From assembly GCF_035917975.1 (NCBI RefSeq), contig NZ_CP109130.1, positions 1,302,001-1,366,000 on the forward strand: a DNA stretch of 64,000 nucleotides, read 5' to 3'. Numbering within the stretch: position 1 is the first letter of the stretch; the number at the start of each line of letters is the position of its first letter. Of the stretch, positions 1 through 8,537 are shown piece by piece. The notes below the pieces were generated by a model. The model did not search any database. It was not told where the DNA came from and saw only the letters and a list, made by a program, of their open reading frames with translations. The translations under genes were made by a program, and so were the position numbers. The DNA comes from Streptosporangium sp. NBC_01756 (GTDB lineage Bacteria > Actinomycetota > Actinomycetes > Streptosporangiales > Streptosporangiaceae).

Positions 1-1126
1 CGCGCTGGAGCACCGCCTCTTCGCCGATGCGGCCGATCGAGCACCTCAGCAGGATCAGATTGGGGTCGGCCTCGGCCAGGTGCGGCCACTTGACCGAGCT
101 GAACGTGACGGCCTTGATCGGACGTCCGTCGACGGGCGGGACGAGGTAACCGCTGCCGGCCGGCGGCCGGGGGAACGCCTCTCGCGGGTAGGCGAGCGTG
201 ACGATGGCCATGCTGGCGTAGTCGATCCTGGCCAGCTCCGCGGCGGCCTGGGGCACCTCGCCGACGAGCAGCCGGCTCGCCGAGGGGCCGGGGGTGGCGA
301 CGATCACCGCGTCGGCCTCGATGACCTCGGGCTCGGGCACCGGCCCGGCGATCAGCTGCCATCCGGTCGCGGTCCGGCGTATCTCCCGGACCGTGACCCC
401 GGTCCTGATCTCGGCGCCGGACGCGGCGGCCACGGCCTCGGGCAGGGCACCCATCCCCTGCCGCAACGTGGTGAAGACGGGCCCCGCGTCCTTGGGCGCG
501 TTCGCGGCGACCCCCTGGGCCGCGGCGAGCAGCGACCGTTCCGAGCGCGCGGCGACGGCGATCTGAGGCATCGTCGCATCCAGCGATAGCCGGTCGGCCT
601 GGCCCGCGTAGACACCGCCGAGGAGCGGCTCGATCAGACGCTCGACCACCTCGTCGCCCACCCGGGCGCGGATGTAGGAGGCCACCGACACGTCGGTGCT
701 GACCCGGGTGGCCGGGAGGATCCGGTCCAGCGGCACGCGGGCGAGACCCGCCGGACTGAGAATCCCCGAGCCGGCCAGCGCGGCCAGGTCGGACGGGACG
801 CCCATGACATGCCCCTTGGGCATGGACCTCAGCACGCCCCGGGACAGGATGGCCGCCTGGGTGGTGCCGGGATGCCGTAACTCCTCGCCCAGGCCGACCA
901 GCCGGGCCAGATCCTTGCCCTCGGGCCGCCGCGCGAGCATCGCCTCGGCCCCGGCGTCGGCCGAGACCCCCGCGACCTCGGTGGCGTACAGCTTTCCGCC
1001 GATCCGCCGGGCGCCGTCGAGCACGGTCACCCGGACGCCTTCGCCGCCCTGGCGCAGGTACCACGCGGCGGCCAGCCCCGCGATCCCGCCGCCGACGACC
1101 ACCACATGGCACCGGTTGCCTTCCAT
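1..1126 (-). CDS. hemG: Coproporphyrinogen/protoporphyrinogen oxidase, FAD-dependent (3' end missing)
   Basis: The gene runs off the left edge; 375 codons are visible out of about 470 usual for the family. Reading leftward from ATG at 1126 the protein opens with a Rossmann FAD motif (VVVVGGGIAGLAAA, residues 8-21) followed by an amine-oxidase-like fold with 'GGKLYATEVAGVSADAGAEAML', typical of the HemY/HemG family. It oxidises coproporphyrinogen III or protoporphyrinogen IX using FAD and oxygen in haem synthesis. In actinobacteria the family member is generally the coproporphyrinogen oxidase (CgoX) of the coproporphyrin-dependent route; that is family knowledge, not visible here. hemE lies 1.3 kb away on the same strand, which fits a haem cluster interrupted by the oppositely oriented lipoprotein gene. 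There is no clear strong ribosome site upstream of the ATG. Confidence 0.9.
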   Translation of the reverse strand, partial: MEGNRCHVVVVGGGIAGLAAAWYLRQGGEGVRVTVLDGARRIGGKLYATEVAGVSADAGAEAMLARRPEGKDLARLVGLGEELRHPGTTQAAILSRGVLRSMPKGHVMGVPSDLAALAGSGILSPAGLARVPLDRILPATRVSTDVSVASYIRARVGDEVVERLIEPLLGGVYAGQADRLSLDATMPQIAVAARSERSLLAAAQGVAANAPKDAGPVFTTLRQGMGALPEAVAAASGAEIRTGVTVREIRRTATGWQLIAGPVPEPEVIEADAVIVATPGPSASRLLVGEVPQAAAELARIDYASMAIVTLAYPREAFPRPPAGSGYLVPPVDGRPIKAVTFSSVKWPHLAEADPNLILLRCSIGRIGEEAVLQR

Positions 1127-1276
1127 GACTCCTGACCGTACCGTCCCCCATGTCCGGTCGTGCGCCTCGCCACCCCGCCGTTCCGCCACCCCCCGGTGAC
1201 CCGGAGGCCTTGAGAACGTGACGGCATCGTGACGCCCTCCGCCAAACCTCACCCGCGCCCGCGCCGTCAACAGGAC

Positions 1277-2293
1277 ATGAGCAGATTCCGGTACGGCTCC
1301 CGCCTGGCGGTCACCCTGGCGGGGATGGTTTTGTTGACGTCGGCCTGCGGGGGCGGGATGTCGACCATGCAGTCCGCGCCCGCCCCGGCGGCGGATCGGA
1401 ACGTGACGGCGGAGGGGGGCTCCGACACGAGTGCCCGCGCCTCCCGGCCGCGGAAATCGGCCGCGGCCGGTCAGGCGGGACAGCAGGTGAAGCTGGTCCC
1501 GCAGGATCGGGCGATCGTCTACACGGCGGAGATGACGGTCCGGGCCAAGGACGTCACCGCGGCCGCCGACAGGGCCCGGCAGATCGTCACCACCGCCGGC
1601 GGCTACCTGTCGATGGAGAAGTCGGACGCCTACTCCGGCGGCGAGGGCTCCGCGCAGCTGGTCTTCAAGCTCCCTCCCCAGGGCTATCCGGGCATCCTGG
1701 GACGGCTGGGCAAGGAGCTCGGCACGCGCGAGTCACTCCAGCAGAACACCGAGGACGTCACCGAGCAGGTCGCCGACGTGGAGAGCCGGCTGAGGTCGGC
1801 GACGTCGGCGCTCGACTCGCTGCGCACGCTGCTGAAGAAGGCGGACACGATCGGCGAGGTGCTGGACGTCGAACGGGAGATCTCCGGCCGCGAGGCCGAC
1901 CTGGAGTCGCTTCAGGCGCGGCAGAAGACGCTCACCTCGCAGACGAGCATGGCGACGCTCACCCTGAACCTGGTGGGCCCGGCGACCGTGGTCGCCGAGC
2001 CCGACGACGAGCCCTCCGGTTTCCTCGGCGGACTGCGGTCGGGCTGGAACGGCTTCGTCACGGCCGTGAAGATCGGACTGACCGTCCTGGGCGTGCTGCT
2101 CCCCTGGATGATCGTGATCGTGCCGCTCTGGCTGGTGGCCCTCCGGCTCCGCCGTACCAGAGGCGGCGCCCGCCGGACCGGGTCCGCGCCGCTCGCCGCC
2201 GAACCGGGCGAGGACGGCCCGGGACCGGCGTCCGGCGACTCCGGCGACTCCGGCGGCTCCGGCGAGGAGGAGCCCGCCCCCTCGCGGCCGTAG
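1277..2293 (+). CDS. DUF4349 lipoprotein with C-terminal membrane helix
   Basis: About 338 residues. The N-terminus is a lipoprotein signal peptide (basic start, hydrophobic stretch, lipobox LTSAC with the modified Cys at residue 24), so I prefer ATG 1277 over the upstream GTG at 1229, which would add 16 polar residues in front of it. A Ser/Ala/Gly-rich linker follows, then a DUF4349 domain: a beta-rich part ('RAIVYTAEMTVRAKDV', 'GGYLSMEKSD') and a long coiled coil ('DVESRLRSATSALDSLRTLL', 'DVEREISGREADLESL'). Near residue 275-295 there is one transmembrane helix (VLLPWMIVIVPLWLVAL) and then a charged, Gly/Ser-rich cytoplasmic tail. The function of DUF4349 is unknown; it is usually an envelope protein. 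It is transcribed convergently toward hemE. Confidence 0.85.
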   Translation: MSRFRYGSRLAVTLAGMVLLTSACGGGMSTMQSAPAPAADRNVTAEGGSDTSARASRPRKSAAAGQAGQQVKLVPQDRAIVYTAEMTVRAKDVTAAADRARQIVTTAGGYLSMEKSDAYSGGEGSAQLVFKLPPQGYPGILGRLGKELGTRESLQQNTEDVTEQVADVESRLRSATSALDSLRTLLKKADTIGEVLDVEREISGREADLESLQARQKTLTSQTSMATLTLNLVGPATVVAEPDDEPSGFLGGLRSGWNGFVTAVKIGLTVLGVLLPWMIVIVPLWLVALRLRRTRGGARRTGSAPLAAEPGEDGPGPASGDSGDSGGSGEEEPAPSRP

Positions 2294-2311
2294 GGCCTGC
2301 GCGCCGCCGGA

Positions 2312-2365
2312 CGCCCGTGGGCGGCGCTCCCCGTCCGGCGGCGCGGGGAGCGCCGCCCACGGGCG
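2312..2365. terminator. Bidirectional terminator hairpin between convergent genes
   Basis: A perfect inverted repeat with 22-base arms (2312-2333 and 2344-2365) and a 10-base loop sits between the convergent ends of the DUF4349 gene and hemE. There is no T tract, as is common for very GC-rich actinomycete terminators. It can fold on both strands and so can serve both genes. Confidence 0.75.
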
Positions 2366-2399
2366 CGAAGGCGCAGCCCGGCGTCCGCCGGCGGCACCG

Positions 2400-3437
2400 T
2401 CAGCGGGTGGACGCCTCGTGCACGAAGTCGGTGAGGCGGGCGAGCTGGTCGGGGTCGGCATTGGGCGGCACGCCGTGACCCAGGTTGAAGACGTGCCCCT
2501 CGGCCTTGGCACCGCAGGCGAGGACGTCGCCCGCGCGGCGCTCGACGACCTCCCAGGGGGCGAACAGCGTCGCCGGGTCCAGGTTGCCCTGGAGCGCCTT
2601 GCCCGGGCCGACCCGCCGGGCGGCCTCGTCGAGCGGGACCCGCCAGTCGACGCCGACCACGTCGGCTCCCGCCTCGCCGAGCAGACCGAGCAGTTCGCCG
2701 GTGCCGACGCCGAAGTGGATGCGGGGGATGTCCAGGTCGGCCAGGCCGGCGAAGATGCGGCTGGTGTAGGGGAGGACGAACTCGCGGTAGTCCTCGGGGG
2801 CGACGGCGCCGACCCAGGAGTCGAAGAGCTGGACGGCCGAGGCTCCGGCGGCGGCCTGGATCCGCAGGAAGCCGAGGGTGATCCCGGTCAGCCGCTCCAT
2901 CAGGGCGTGCCACAGGTGCGGCTCGCCGTACATCATCGCCTTGGTGTGGTCGTGGTTCTTGGAGGGGCCTCCCTCGATGAGGTAGGACGCCAGGGTGAAC
3001 GGCGCGCCCGCGAAACCGATCAGCGGGGTCGGGCCGAGCTCCCCGGTCAGCGCCCGGACGGCCTCGGTGACGTAGGAGACGTCGCCGGGCTCGATCGGGC
3101 GCAGCCTCTCGACCGCGGCGGCGTCCCTGATCGGCTCGGCCACCACCGGGCCGACGCCGGGCTTGATGTCCAGGTCGATCCCGATCGCCTTGAGCGGCAC
3201 CACGATGTCGCTGAAGAAGATGGCCGCGTCCACGCCGTACCGGCGGACCGGCTGCATGGTGATCTCCACGATCAGCTCGGGGGTGGCGCACGCGGTGAGC
3301 ATCGGCACCGTTCCGCGCACGGCCCGGTATTCAGGCAGGGCACGGCCGGCCTGGCGCATGAACCACACGGGCGTGTGGGAGACGGGCAGACGGCGGCAGG
3401 CACGCAGGAACGGAGAGTCGGCAAGCTCGGAAGTCAC
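2400..3437 (-). CDS. hemE: Uroporphyrinogen III decarboxylase
   Basis: 345 residues, normal full length for the family. The N-terminal signature '[15 protein letters not shown]' (about residues 23-37) holds the Arg residues that bind the substrate carboxylates, and '[17 protein letters not shown]' is the second family signature. The enzyme removes four acetate carboxyl groups from uroporphyrinogen III to give coproporphyrinogen III in the cytoplasm, without cofactor. The start is GTG at 3437. It shares its strand with the haem oxidase at the left edge and is separated from it by a gene in the opposite direction, so the two are probably transcribed separately. Confidence 0.96.
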   Translation of the reverse strand: MTSELADSPFLRACRRLPVSHTPVWFMRQAGRALPEYRAVRGTVPMLTACATPELIVEITMQPVRRYGVDAAIFFSDIVVPLKAIGIDLDIKPGVGPVVAEPIRDAAAVERLRPIEPGDVSYVTEAVRALTGELGPTPLIGFAGAPFTLASYLIEGGPSKNHDHTKAMMYGEPHLWHALMERLTGITLGFLRIQAAAGASAVQLFDSWVGAVAPEDYREFVLPYTSRIFAGLADLDIPRIHFGVGTGELLGLLGEAGADVVGVDWRVPLDEAARRVGPGKALQGNLDPATLFAPWEVVERRAGDVLACGAKAEGHVFNLGHGVPPNADPDQLARLTDFVHEASTR

Positions 3438-3860
3438 TCTTCCAGGGTGCCATGCCAGGGGTGCGGTCCGCTCATCCCAGGGTGCGGTCTGCTCATCAGG
3501 TCCATTGACGGGGGTTCTCGCTATGAAATCACCAGTTATTCAATGAGATCGCAGCCAACAACGCCCAGATAGTTTCAAGTCATGACGACGATCGGGTTCT
3601 GACCGTTTCGAGCGCTTCGTCCATCAAAAACCGATGTCGGCACGCGCCCGGCGGCGCCGGGCGGAGCGAAGCGATCATGTTTCCGGGTACAGTTCCTCCC
3701 ATTGACGGATCTGGCGCAGCCCCCGGCTGAACCAAAAGTCCGTCAAGTCACCGCGCGGCATCGATTCCGGCATCACTTTCGGGACACGCCGAGCACGTTG
3801 CGCGGAATTGTCGGCGCGACGTGCCAACGTCGGACCACGACCCGACGAAAGGCCCGTGCG
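3438..3860. other. Non-coding stretch between hemE and the small Cys-rich gene
   Basis: This 423-base region holds the divergent promoters of hemE and of the downstream gene set. It includes a locally less GC-rich part at about 3525-3640. A perfect hairpin with arms CGCCCGGC (3645-3652) and GCCGGGCG (3656-3663) lies about 200 bases before the small gene and could act as an attenuator or terminator. I see no convincing gene; a frame opening at a TTG at 3702 runs into the small gene but its first 53 residues look random. Confidence 0.5.
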
Positions 3861-4073
3861 ATGTCCACGATGTGGAGTTCAACCGAACGCCGCGGTGAGC
3901 ACTGTGCTGTCTGTGCCGCCGAGCGGGTTTTCGAGCAGCCTCCCTGTTCCGACGGCCACGAGCCGGGCCGGTGCCCGGAATGGGCCTGTGTCGAGTGCGG
4001 CCACGCGCTGTCCCTCGGGATCACCGACGGCGAGGGCGTTCCCGCCCTCCGCCCGGCGATGGCAGTAGTTTGA
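3861..4073 (+). CDS. Small Cys-rich, zinc-ribbon-like protein
   Basis: 70 residues. ATG 3861 follows a good ribosome site (GAAAGG at 3847-3852, 8 bases away), which decides this start. The protein has two CxxC pairs (CAVC at residues 15-18, CVEC at 41-44) with further Cys between them (positions 28 and 37), a spacing that suggests a structural zinc site. No family is recognised. It lies directly before the DUF3000-rnd pair on the same strand, so it may be part of the same transcript. Its function is unknown. Confidence 0.6.
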   Translation: MSTMWSSTERRGEHCAVCAAERVFEQPPCSDGHEPGRCPEWACVECGHALSLGITDGEGVPALRPAMAVV

Positions 4074-4142
4074 TCGGCTCCGATGGCTCCTACACCCACC
4101 CCGATGGTCCCCATGCGTTCAGTTCCGACCTACTCTTCCGAT

Positions 4143-4739
4143 ATGACCCTCGGTGAGGCACCGCCCGCTCCCGCCGTCTTCCGGCGTGCGGCGGCCACTC
4201 TGCGCCCTGCCGAGGTCAGACCGGAGATCGAGCTGGAGGACATCCCCGCGCCCCAACGGCTGGCCCCCTACTCGGCGGCCATCGGCGCGTCGGTCTACCG
4301 CGACGACGACGAGCTGGCGGTCGGCCGCCTCATCATGCTCTTCGACCCGGACGGCCAGCGCGGCTGGGACGGGCAGTTCCGGCTGGTCGCCTACGTCCGG
4401 GCGGACATGGAGCCGGAGATCACCGAAGATCCCCTGCTCGGGCCCGTCGCGTGGAGCTGGCTCACCGAGTCGCTCGACGCGCACGGCGCCGGTTACACCG
4501 CGGCCGGGGGGACCGTCACCCGGGCCGTCTCCGAGGGCTTCGGCAACAAGGCCGAGGACCCGGTCACCACGGAGCTGGAGCTGCGCGCCTCCTGGTCTCC
4601 GCTGGAGGAAGACCTTTCCAGCCATGTCGCCGCCTGGTGCGATCTGATGTGCCTTGCGGCGGGTATACCACCCCTGCCACCCGACGTGGCGTCTCTGCCG
4701 CCACGCCGTCGCGAAGATCCGGAGCCCTTCCGAACGTGA
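4143..4739 (+). CDS. DUF3000 family protein
   Basis: 198 residues from ATG 4143. An in-frame ATG at 4083 would add 20 residues lacking the conserved pattern; neither start has a strong ribosome site, so the start is uncertain. The core 'FRRAAATLRPAEVRPEIELEDIPAPQRLAPYSAAI' region and 'DPDGQRGWDGQFRLVAYVRADME' match the actinobacterial DUF3000 family, whose function is not known. The stop codon overlaps the GTG start of ribonuclease D (GTGA at 4736-4739), so the two are translationally coupled. The constant pairing with RNase D suggests a link to RNA metabolism, but that is inference. Confidence 0.85.
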   Translation: MTLGEAPPAPAVFRRAAATLRPAEVRPEIELEDIPAPQRLAPYSAAIGASVYRDDDELAVGRLIMLFDPDGQRGWDGQFRLVAYVRADMEPEITEDPLLGPVAWSWLTESLDAHGAGYTAAGGTVTRAVSEGFGNKAEDPVTTELELRASWSPLEEDLSSHVAAWCDLMCLAAGIPPLPPDVASLPPRRREDPEPFRT

Positions 4740-5962
4740 CCGACGAGACAACCATCGTTCCGCTGCTGGAGCCGCGAGAGGGAATCCCACCCGTCGTCGA
4801 GGACGCAGCCGCCCTTGCCCGAGTCGTACGCGCCTTCGCCGAGGGCACCGGCCCGGTCGCGGTGGACGCCGAGCGCGCCTCGGGCTACCGCTACAGCGGC
4901 CGCGCCTATCTGGTGCAGCTGCGGCGCTCCGGTGCCGGCAGCGCGCTGATCGACCCGATCCACTGCCCGGACCTGTCGGAGCTCGACGCGGCGCTGGCCG
5001 ACGCGGAAGTGGTGCTGCACGCGGCCTCCCAGGACCTTCCCTGCCTGGCGGAGCTGGGCTTCCACCCCCGCAGGCTGTTCGACACCGAGCTGGCCGGACG
5101 GCTGCTCGGCTACGAGCGGGTCGGCCTCGGCATGATGGTGGAGAACGTCCTCGGCTTCAAGCTGGAGAAGGGCCACTCGGCGGCCGACTGGTCCACCCGC
5201 CCGCTGCCGGAAGACTGGCTGCGTTACGCGGCGCTCGACGTCGAGGTCCTGGTCGAGTTACGCGACGTCCTCCACGAGGAGCTGGAGTCGAGCGGCAAGC
5301 TGGCGTGGGCGCGCGAGGAGTTCGCCTCGGTGCTGGCCTACCGGAGCCCGGCACCGCGGTCGGATCCGTGGCGGCGCACCTCCGGGATCCACAAGGTCCG
5401 CTCGCTGCGCGGGCTGGCCGTGGTCCGGGAGCTGTGGACGCTCCGCGACGGCTTCGCCAGCGAGGCGGACCTGGCTCCCGGCCGGGTCCTTCCCGACTCC
5501 GCGATCGTCACGGCCGCGCTGGACCAGCCCCGCACCACCAAGGCGCTCACCGAGATCCCGCCCTTCACCGGCCGCAGCGCCCGCCGGCACCTGCGCGAGT
5601 GGCTGGCCGCGATCGGCAGGGCACGTGCGCTTCCGGAGTCGGAGCTCCCTCAGCCCAGCACCCAGGGTGACGGCCCGCCGCCCGCCAACCGGTGGATGGA
5701 CCGCGACCCGGTCGCCGCGCGGCGGCTGGCCGCCGCCAGGGCCGTGGTGGCGGCACTCGCCGACGAGCACCACATGCCGACGGAGAACCTCCTGCAGCCC
5801 GACGCCGTGCGCCGGCTGACCTGGGAGCCGCCCGCCGACATCTCCGAGGAGACGATCTCCGCCCGGCTGCGGGAGCTGGGCGCCCGGAACTGGCAGATCG
5901 AGCTGACCGCCCACCCGGTGGCCAAATCCCTGATCCGTCTGGAGACCAAGGGCGAGATCTGA
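4736..5962 (+). CDS. rnd: Ribonuclease D
   Basis: 408 residues. The start is GTG 4736, which overlaps the DUF3000 stop by four bases; a longer open frame upstream is out of register with any family similarity. The DEDDy 3'-5' exonuclease residues are all present: Asp44 and Glu46 in 'VAVDAERASG', Asp100 in 'LHAASQDLPCL', and Tyr164/Asp168 in 'YAALDVEVL'. These bind the two catalytic metal ions. An HRDC domain follows (about 210-300, 'SLRGLAVVRELWTLRDGFA') and then a C-terminal extension usual in actinobacteria. The enzyme trims 3' ends of tRNA precursors and other structured RNA. A palindrome just downstream probably ends the transcript. Confidence 0.93.
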   Translation: MTDETTIVPLLEPREGIPPVVEDAAALARVVRAFAEGTGPVAVDAERASGYRYSGRAYLVQLRRSGAGSALIDPIHCPDLSELDAALADAEVVLHAASQDLPCLAELGFHPRRLFDTELAGRLLGYERVGLGMMVENVLGFKLEKGHSAADWSTRPLPEDWLRYAALDVEVLVELRDVLHEELESSGKLAWAREEFASVLAYRSPAPRSDPWRRTSGIHKVRSLRGLAVVRELWTLRDGFASEADLAPGRVLPDSAIVTAALDQPRTTKALTEIPPFTGRSARRHLREWLAAIGRARALPESELPQPSTQGDGPPPANRWMDRDPVAARRLAAARAVVAALADEHHMPTENLLQPDAVRRLTWEPPADISEETISARLRELGARNWQIELTAHPVAKSLIRLETKGEI

Positions 5963-6083
5963 CCGGCCCCCGCCTCCCGGCGTCGCCGGGACGGCACGCG
6001 GGGCCGGCGCTCTCCACTCCCGGCACGACTTTCCCCAGGTAGGGCGGGACCACCCCGGGTGGATCCCGCCGCTGAACCTCCTC

Positions 6084-6117
6084 CTTCCCTCCCTCGGCCC
6101 GGGCCGAGGGAGGGAAG
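6084..6117. terminator. 34-bp perfect palindrome after rnd
   Basis: Arms 6084-6100 and 6101-6117 are exact reverse complements (CTTCCCTCCCTCGGCCC and its complement) with no spacer. It lies 120 bases beyond the rnd stop and just before the promoter region of the next operon, so a terminator is the likeliest role. There is no T tract. Confidence 0.6.
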
Positions 6118-6153
6118 CGCTTGCCCAACATGTCAGGCTGCCGTACGGTGTGT

Positions 6154-6169
6154 TGGAAAGCGCTTTCCA
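6154..6169. promoter_or_regulatory. LacI-family operator TGGAAAGCGCTTTCCA
   Basis: This perfect 16-bp palindrome lies 16 bases before the start codon at 6186 and touches the ribosome site, so a bound repressor would block initiation of the operon that follows. The form TGGAAAnCGnTTTCCA is the usual operator of LacI/GalR proteins with a central CG. No LacI gene is adjacent; the nearest protein with a matching operator of its own is encoded at 27853-28845. Confidence 0.8.
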
Positions 6170-6185
6170 TAGGAGGCTCAAGAAG

Positions 6186-7328
6186 ATGTCCCCGCGAAGC
6201 ATCGGCGTCGTGATGAACGGCGTCACCGGCCGCATGGGTTACCGGCAGCACCTGGTCCGCTCGGTCCTGGCGATCAACGACCAGGGCGGCGTGGCACTGT
6301 CCGACGGCAGCCGGGTGACGCTCCGGCCGGTCCTGGTGGGCCGGAATGCCGAGAAGCTGGAGAAGCTGGCGGACGACCACGGCATCACCGGCTGGACCAC
6401 CGACCTCGACGCGGCCCTGGCCGACGACGACAACCTGATCTACTTCGACGCCCAGGTCACCCAGGCCCGGGTGAAGGCCGTGCTCAAGGCGATCGACGCG
6501 GGCAAGCACATCTACGCCGAGAAGCCGACCGCCGAGACCTTCGAGGACGCGCTGGCGCTGGCCGAGGCCGCGACCGCCAAGGGCGTGAAGAACGGCGTCG
6601 TGCAGGACAAGCTCTTCCTGCCGGGGCTCCTCAAGCTCAAGCGCCTCATCGACGGCGGCTTCTTCGGCCGGATCCTGTCGGTGCGCGGCGAGTTCGGCTA
6701 CTGGGTCTTCGAGGGCGACTGGCAGGCCGCGCAGCGCCCATCGTGGAACTACCGCGCCGAAGACGGCGGCGGCATCGTCTTGGACATGTTCCCGCACTGG
6801 GCCTACGTGCTGGAGAACCTGTTCGGCCGGGTCCGCTCGGTCTACGCGCAGGCCGCCACCCACATCCCCGAGCGGGTGGACGAGCAGGGCAGGACCTACC
6901 CGGCCACCGCCGACGACGCCGCCTACGGCATCTTCGAACTCGACAACGGCGTCGTGGCCCAGATCAACTCTTCCTGGAACGTCCGGGTGAACCGGGACGA
7001 ACTGGTGGAGTTCCAGGTGGACGGCACGCACGGCAGCGCCGTCGCGGGACTGCGCAACTGCCGCGTCCAGCACCGCGCCACCACTCCCAAGCCGGTCTGG
7101 AACCCCGACCTCGCCGTCACCGCGCGCTTCCGGGACGACTGGCAGGAGGTCCCCGACAACGACGAGTTCGACAACGGTTTCAAGATCCAGTGGGAGATGT
7201 TCGTCCGCCACGTGGTCGAGGACGCGCCGTTCCCCCACGACTTCACCTCCGGCGCCCGGGGCGTCCGCCTCGCCGAACTGGGTCTGCGCTCCTCCGCCGA
7301 GGGCCGCCGCCTGCCGGTGGAGCCGTGA
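6186..7328 (+). CDS. Gfo/Idh/MocA family NAD(P)-dependent oxidoreductase
   Basis: 380 residues. ATG 6186 is chosen because a strong AGGAGG (6171-6176) precedes it by 9 bases; an in-frame start at 6150 lies upstream of the operator. The N-terminal Rossmann domain carries 'VVMNGVTGRMGYRQH' (about 7-21), and 'HIYAEKPTAE' (around residue 112) has the Glu-Lys-Pro motif whose Lys is catalytic in this family. The C-terminal half is the usual alpha/beta substrate domain. It probably oxidises or reduces a sugar or cyclitol hydroxyl. It is the first gene of a three-gene operon behind a LacI operator, together with a DUF993 protein and a sugar-phosphate isomerase, so a sugar-derivative catabolic pathway is likely. 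The substrate cannot be told. Confidence 0.88.
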   Translation: MSPRSIGVVMNGVTGRMGYRQHLVRSVLAINDQGGVALSDGSRVTLRPVLVGRNAEKLEKLADDHGITGWTTDLDAALADDDNLIYFDAQVTQARVKAVLKAIDAGKHIYAEKPTAETFEDALALAEAATAKGVKNGVVQDKLFLPGLLKLKRLIDGGFFGRILSVRGEFGYWVFEGDWQAAQRPSWNYRAEDGGGIVLDMFPHWAYVLENLFGRVRSVYAQAATHIPERVDEQGRTYPATADDAAYGIFELDNGVVAQINSSWNVRVNRDELVEFQVDGTHGSAVAGLRNCRVQHRATTPKPVWNPDLAVTARFRDDWQEVPDNDEFDNGFKIQWEMFVRHVVEDAPFPHDFTSGARGVRLAELGLRSSAEGRRLPVEP

Positions 7329-7380
7329 CGGCCTTCCGCCGGCTCCCCGCGCCGGAGGCCCGAACCCCCGAGGAGTCCCG

Positions 7381-8511
7381 ATGAGGATCACGCTGCCCGG
7401 CGGCGAGCACACGCTGCGCGCGCCGACGGCCTGGGCGAGGCCCGCCGGTCCCGCGAAGAGCCGCATCGTCTACGCGGCCGCTCACGTCGTCGCCGACCCG
7501 CTGGGTGACAACACCCCCGGCTCCCCCGCCGCCGTCGACTGGGAGGCCACTCTGCGCTTCCGCAGGCACCTGTGGTCGTACGGCCTGCGGATCGCCGACG
7601 CCATGGACACCGCGCAGCGCAACATGGGCCTGGACTGGGCGGCCACCCGCGAGCTGATCCGGCGCAGCGCCGCCGAAGCCGCGGAGTTCGGCGACCCGGC
7701 CACGCTGGTGGCCTGTGGCGCCGGCACCGACCACGCACCGGACGCCGGGACGCTGGAGGAGGTGGTGGCCGCCTACACCGAGCAGATCGAGACCATCCGG
7801 GACGCGGGCGCCGGTGTCATCGTCATGGCCAGCCGCCAGCTCGCCCGGCTCGCGCGGGGTCCCGAGGACTACCACGCGGTCTACGGCAAGCTGCTCTCCC
7901 AGACCGACCGGCCGGTGATCCTGCACTGGCTGGGCGAGATGTTCGACCCCCAGCTGGCGGGCTACTGGGGCTCGGCGGACGTGGGTGAGGCCACCACCGC
8001 GTTCCTGGCGCTGATCCGCGAGCACGCGCCGATGGTGGACGGCGTCAAGGTCTCGCTGCTGGACGCCGAGCACGAGATCGGGCTGCGGGCGGCGCTGCCG
8101 GAGGGCGTCAGGCTCTACACCGGCGACGACTTCAACTACCCCGAGCTGATCAAGTCGGGCAGCCACGCGCTGCTGGGCATCTTCGACCCGATCGCCCCGG
8201 CCGCCGCCGCGGCCCTGCAGGCACTCGACGAGGGTGACCTCGGCCGCTACGACGAGATCATGACCCCCACGGTCGCCCTGTCACGGAAGATCTTCGAGCG
8301 GCCGACCTACAACTACAAGACCGGCGTCGTCTTCCTGGCCTGGCTCAACGGCCACCAGGACGCCTTCAGCATGGTCAACGGCGCCCAGGCGGCCCGGTCG
8401 CTCCCGCACCTGGTCGAGGTGTTCAAGCTGGCCGACCGCGCCGGGCTGCTGGCCGACCCCGAACTGGCCGTCCACCGGATGCGGTCGCTGCTGGCGGTGC
8501 ACGGGCTTTGA
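7381..8511 (+). CDS. DUF993 family protein (TIM-barrel, DHDPS-like)
   Basis: 376 residues. ATG 7381 follows GAGGAG-like bases ('cgaggagtcccg'). The sequence matches the DUF993 family, usually described as dihydrodipicolinate-synthase-like: 'MGLDWAATRELIRRSAAEA', 'GAGTDHAPDAG' and 'RPVILHWLGEMFDPQLAGYWGS' are typical blocks. Members are thought to be TIM-barrel aldolase/lyase-type enzymes, with no characterised reaction that I know of. It lies 52 bases after the oxidoreductase gene and immediately before the isomerase gene, a conserved trio in actinomycetes as I recall. This context suggests cleavage or rearrangement of a keto-sugar intermediate. Confidence 0.85.
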   Translation: MRITLPGGEHTLRAPTAWARPAGPAKSRIVYAAAHVVADPLGDNTPGSPAAVDWEATLRFRRHLWSYGLRIADAMDTAQRNMGLDWAATRELIRRSAAEAAEFGDPATLVACGAGTDHAPDAGTLEEVVAAYTEQIETIRDAGAGVIVMASRQLARLARGPEDYHAVYGKLLSQTDRPVILHWLGEMFDPQLAGYWGSADVGEATTAFLALIREHAPMVDGVKVSLLDAEHEIGLRAALPEGVRLYTGDDFNYPELIKSGSHALLGIFDPIAPAAAAALQALDEGDLGRYDEIMTPTVALSRKIFERPTYNYKTGVVFLAWLNGHQDAFSMVNGAQAARSLPHLVEVFKLADRAGLLADPELAVHRMRSLLAVHGL

Positions 8512-8537
8512 ACGGACCGATCGGGAAAGGACGGACC

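Noticed and set aside
2418-3572. A 384-codon plus-strand frame opposite hemE
   Set aside because: hemE motifs on the minus strand are unambiguous and the opposite frame has no recognisable domain.
5565-7466. A 633-codon minus-strand frame across rnd and the Gfo/Idh gene
   Set aside because: It overlaps two well-supported genes and has shadow-type composition; it would also cross a palindrome and an operator.
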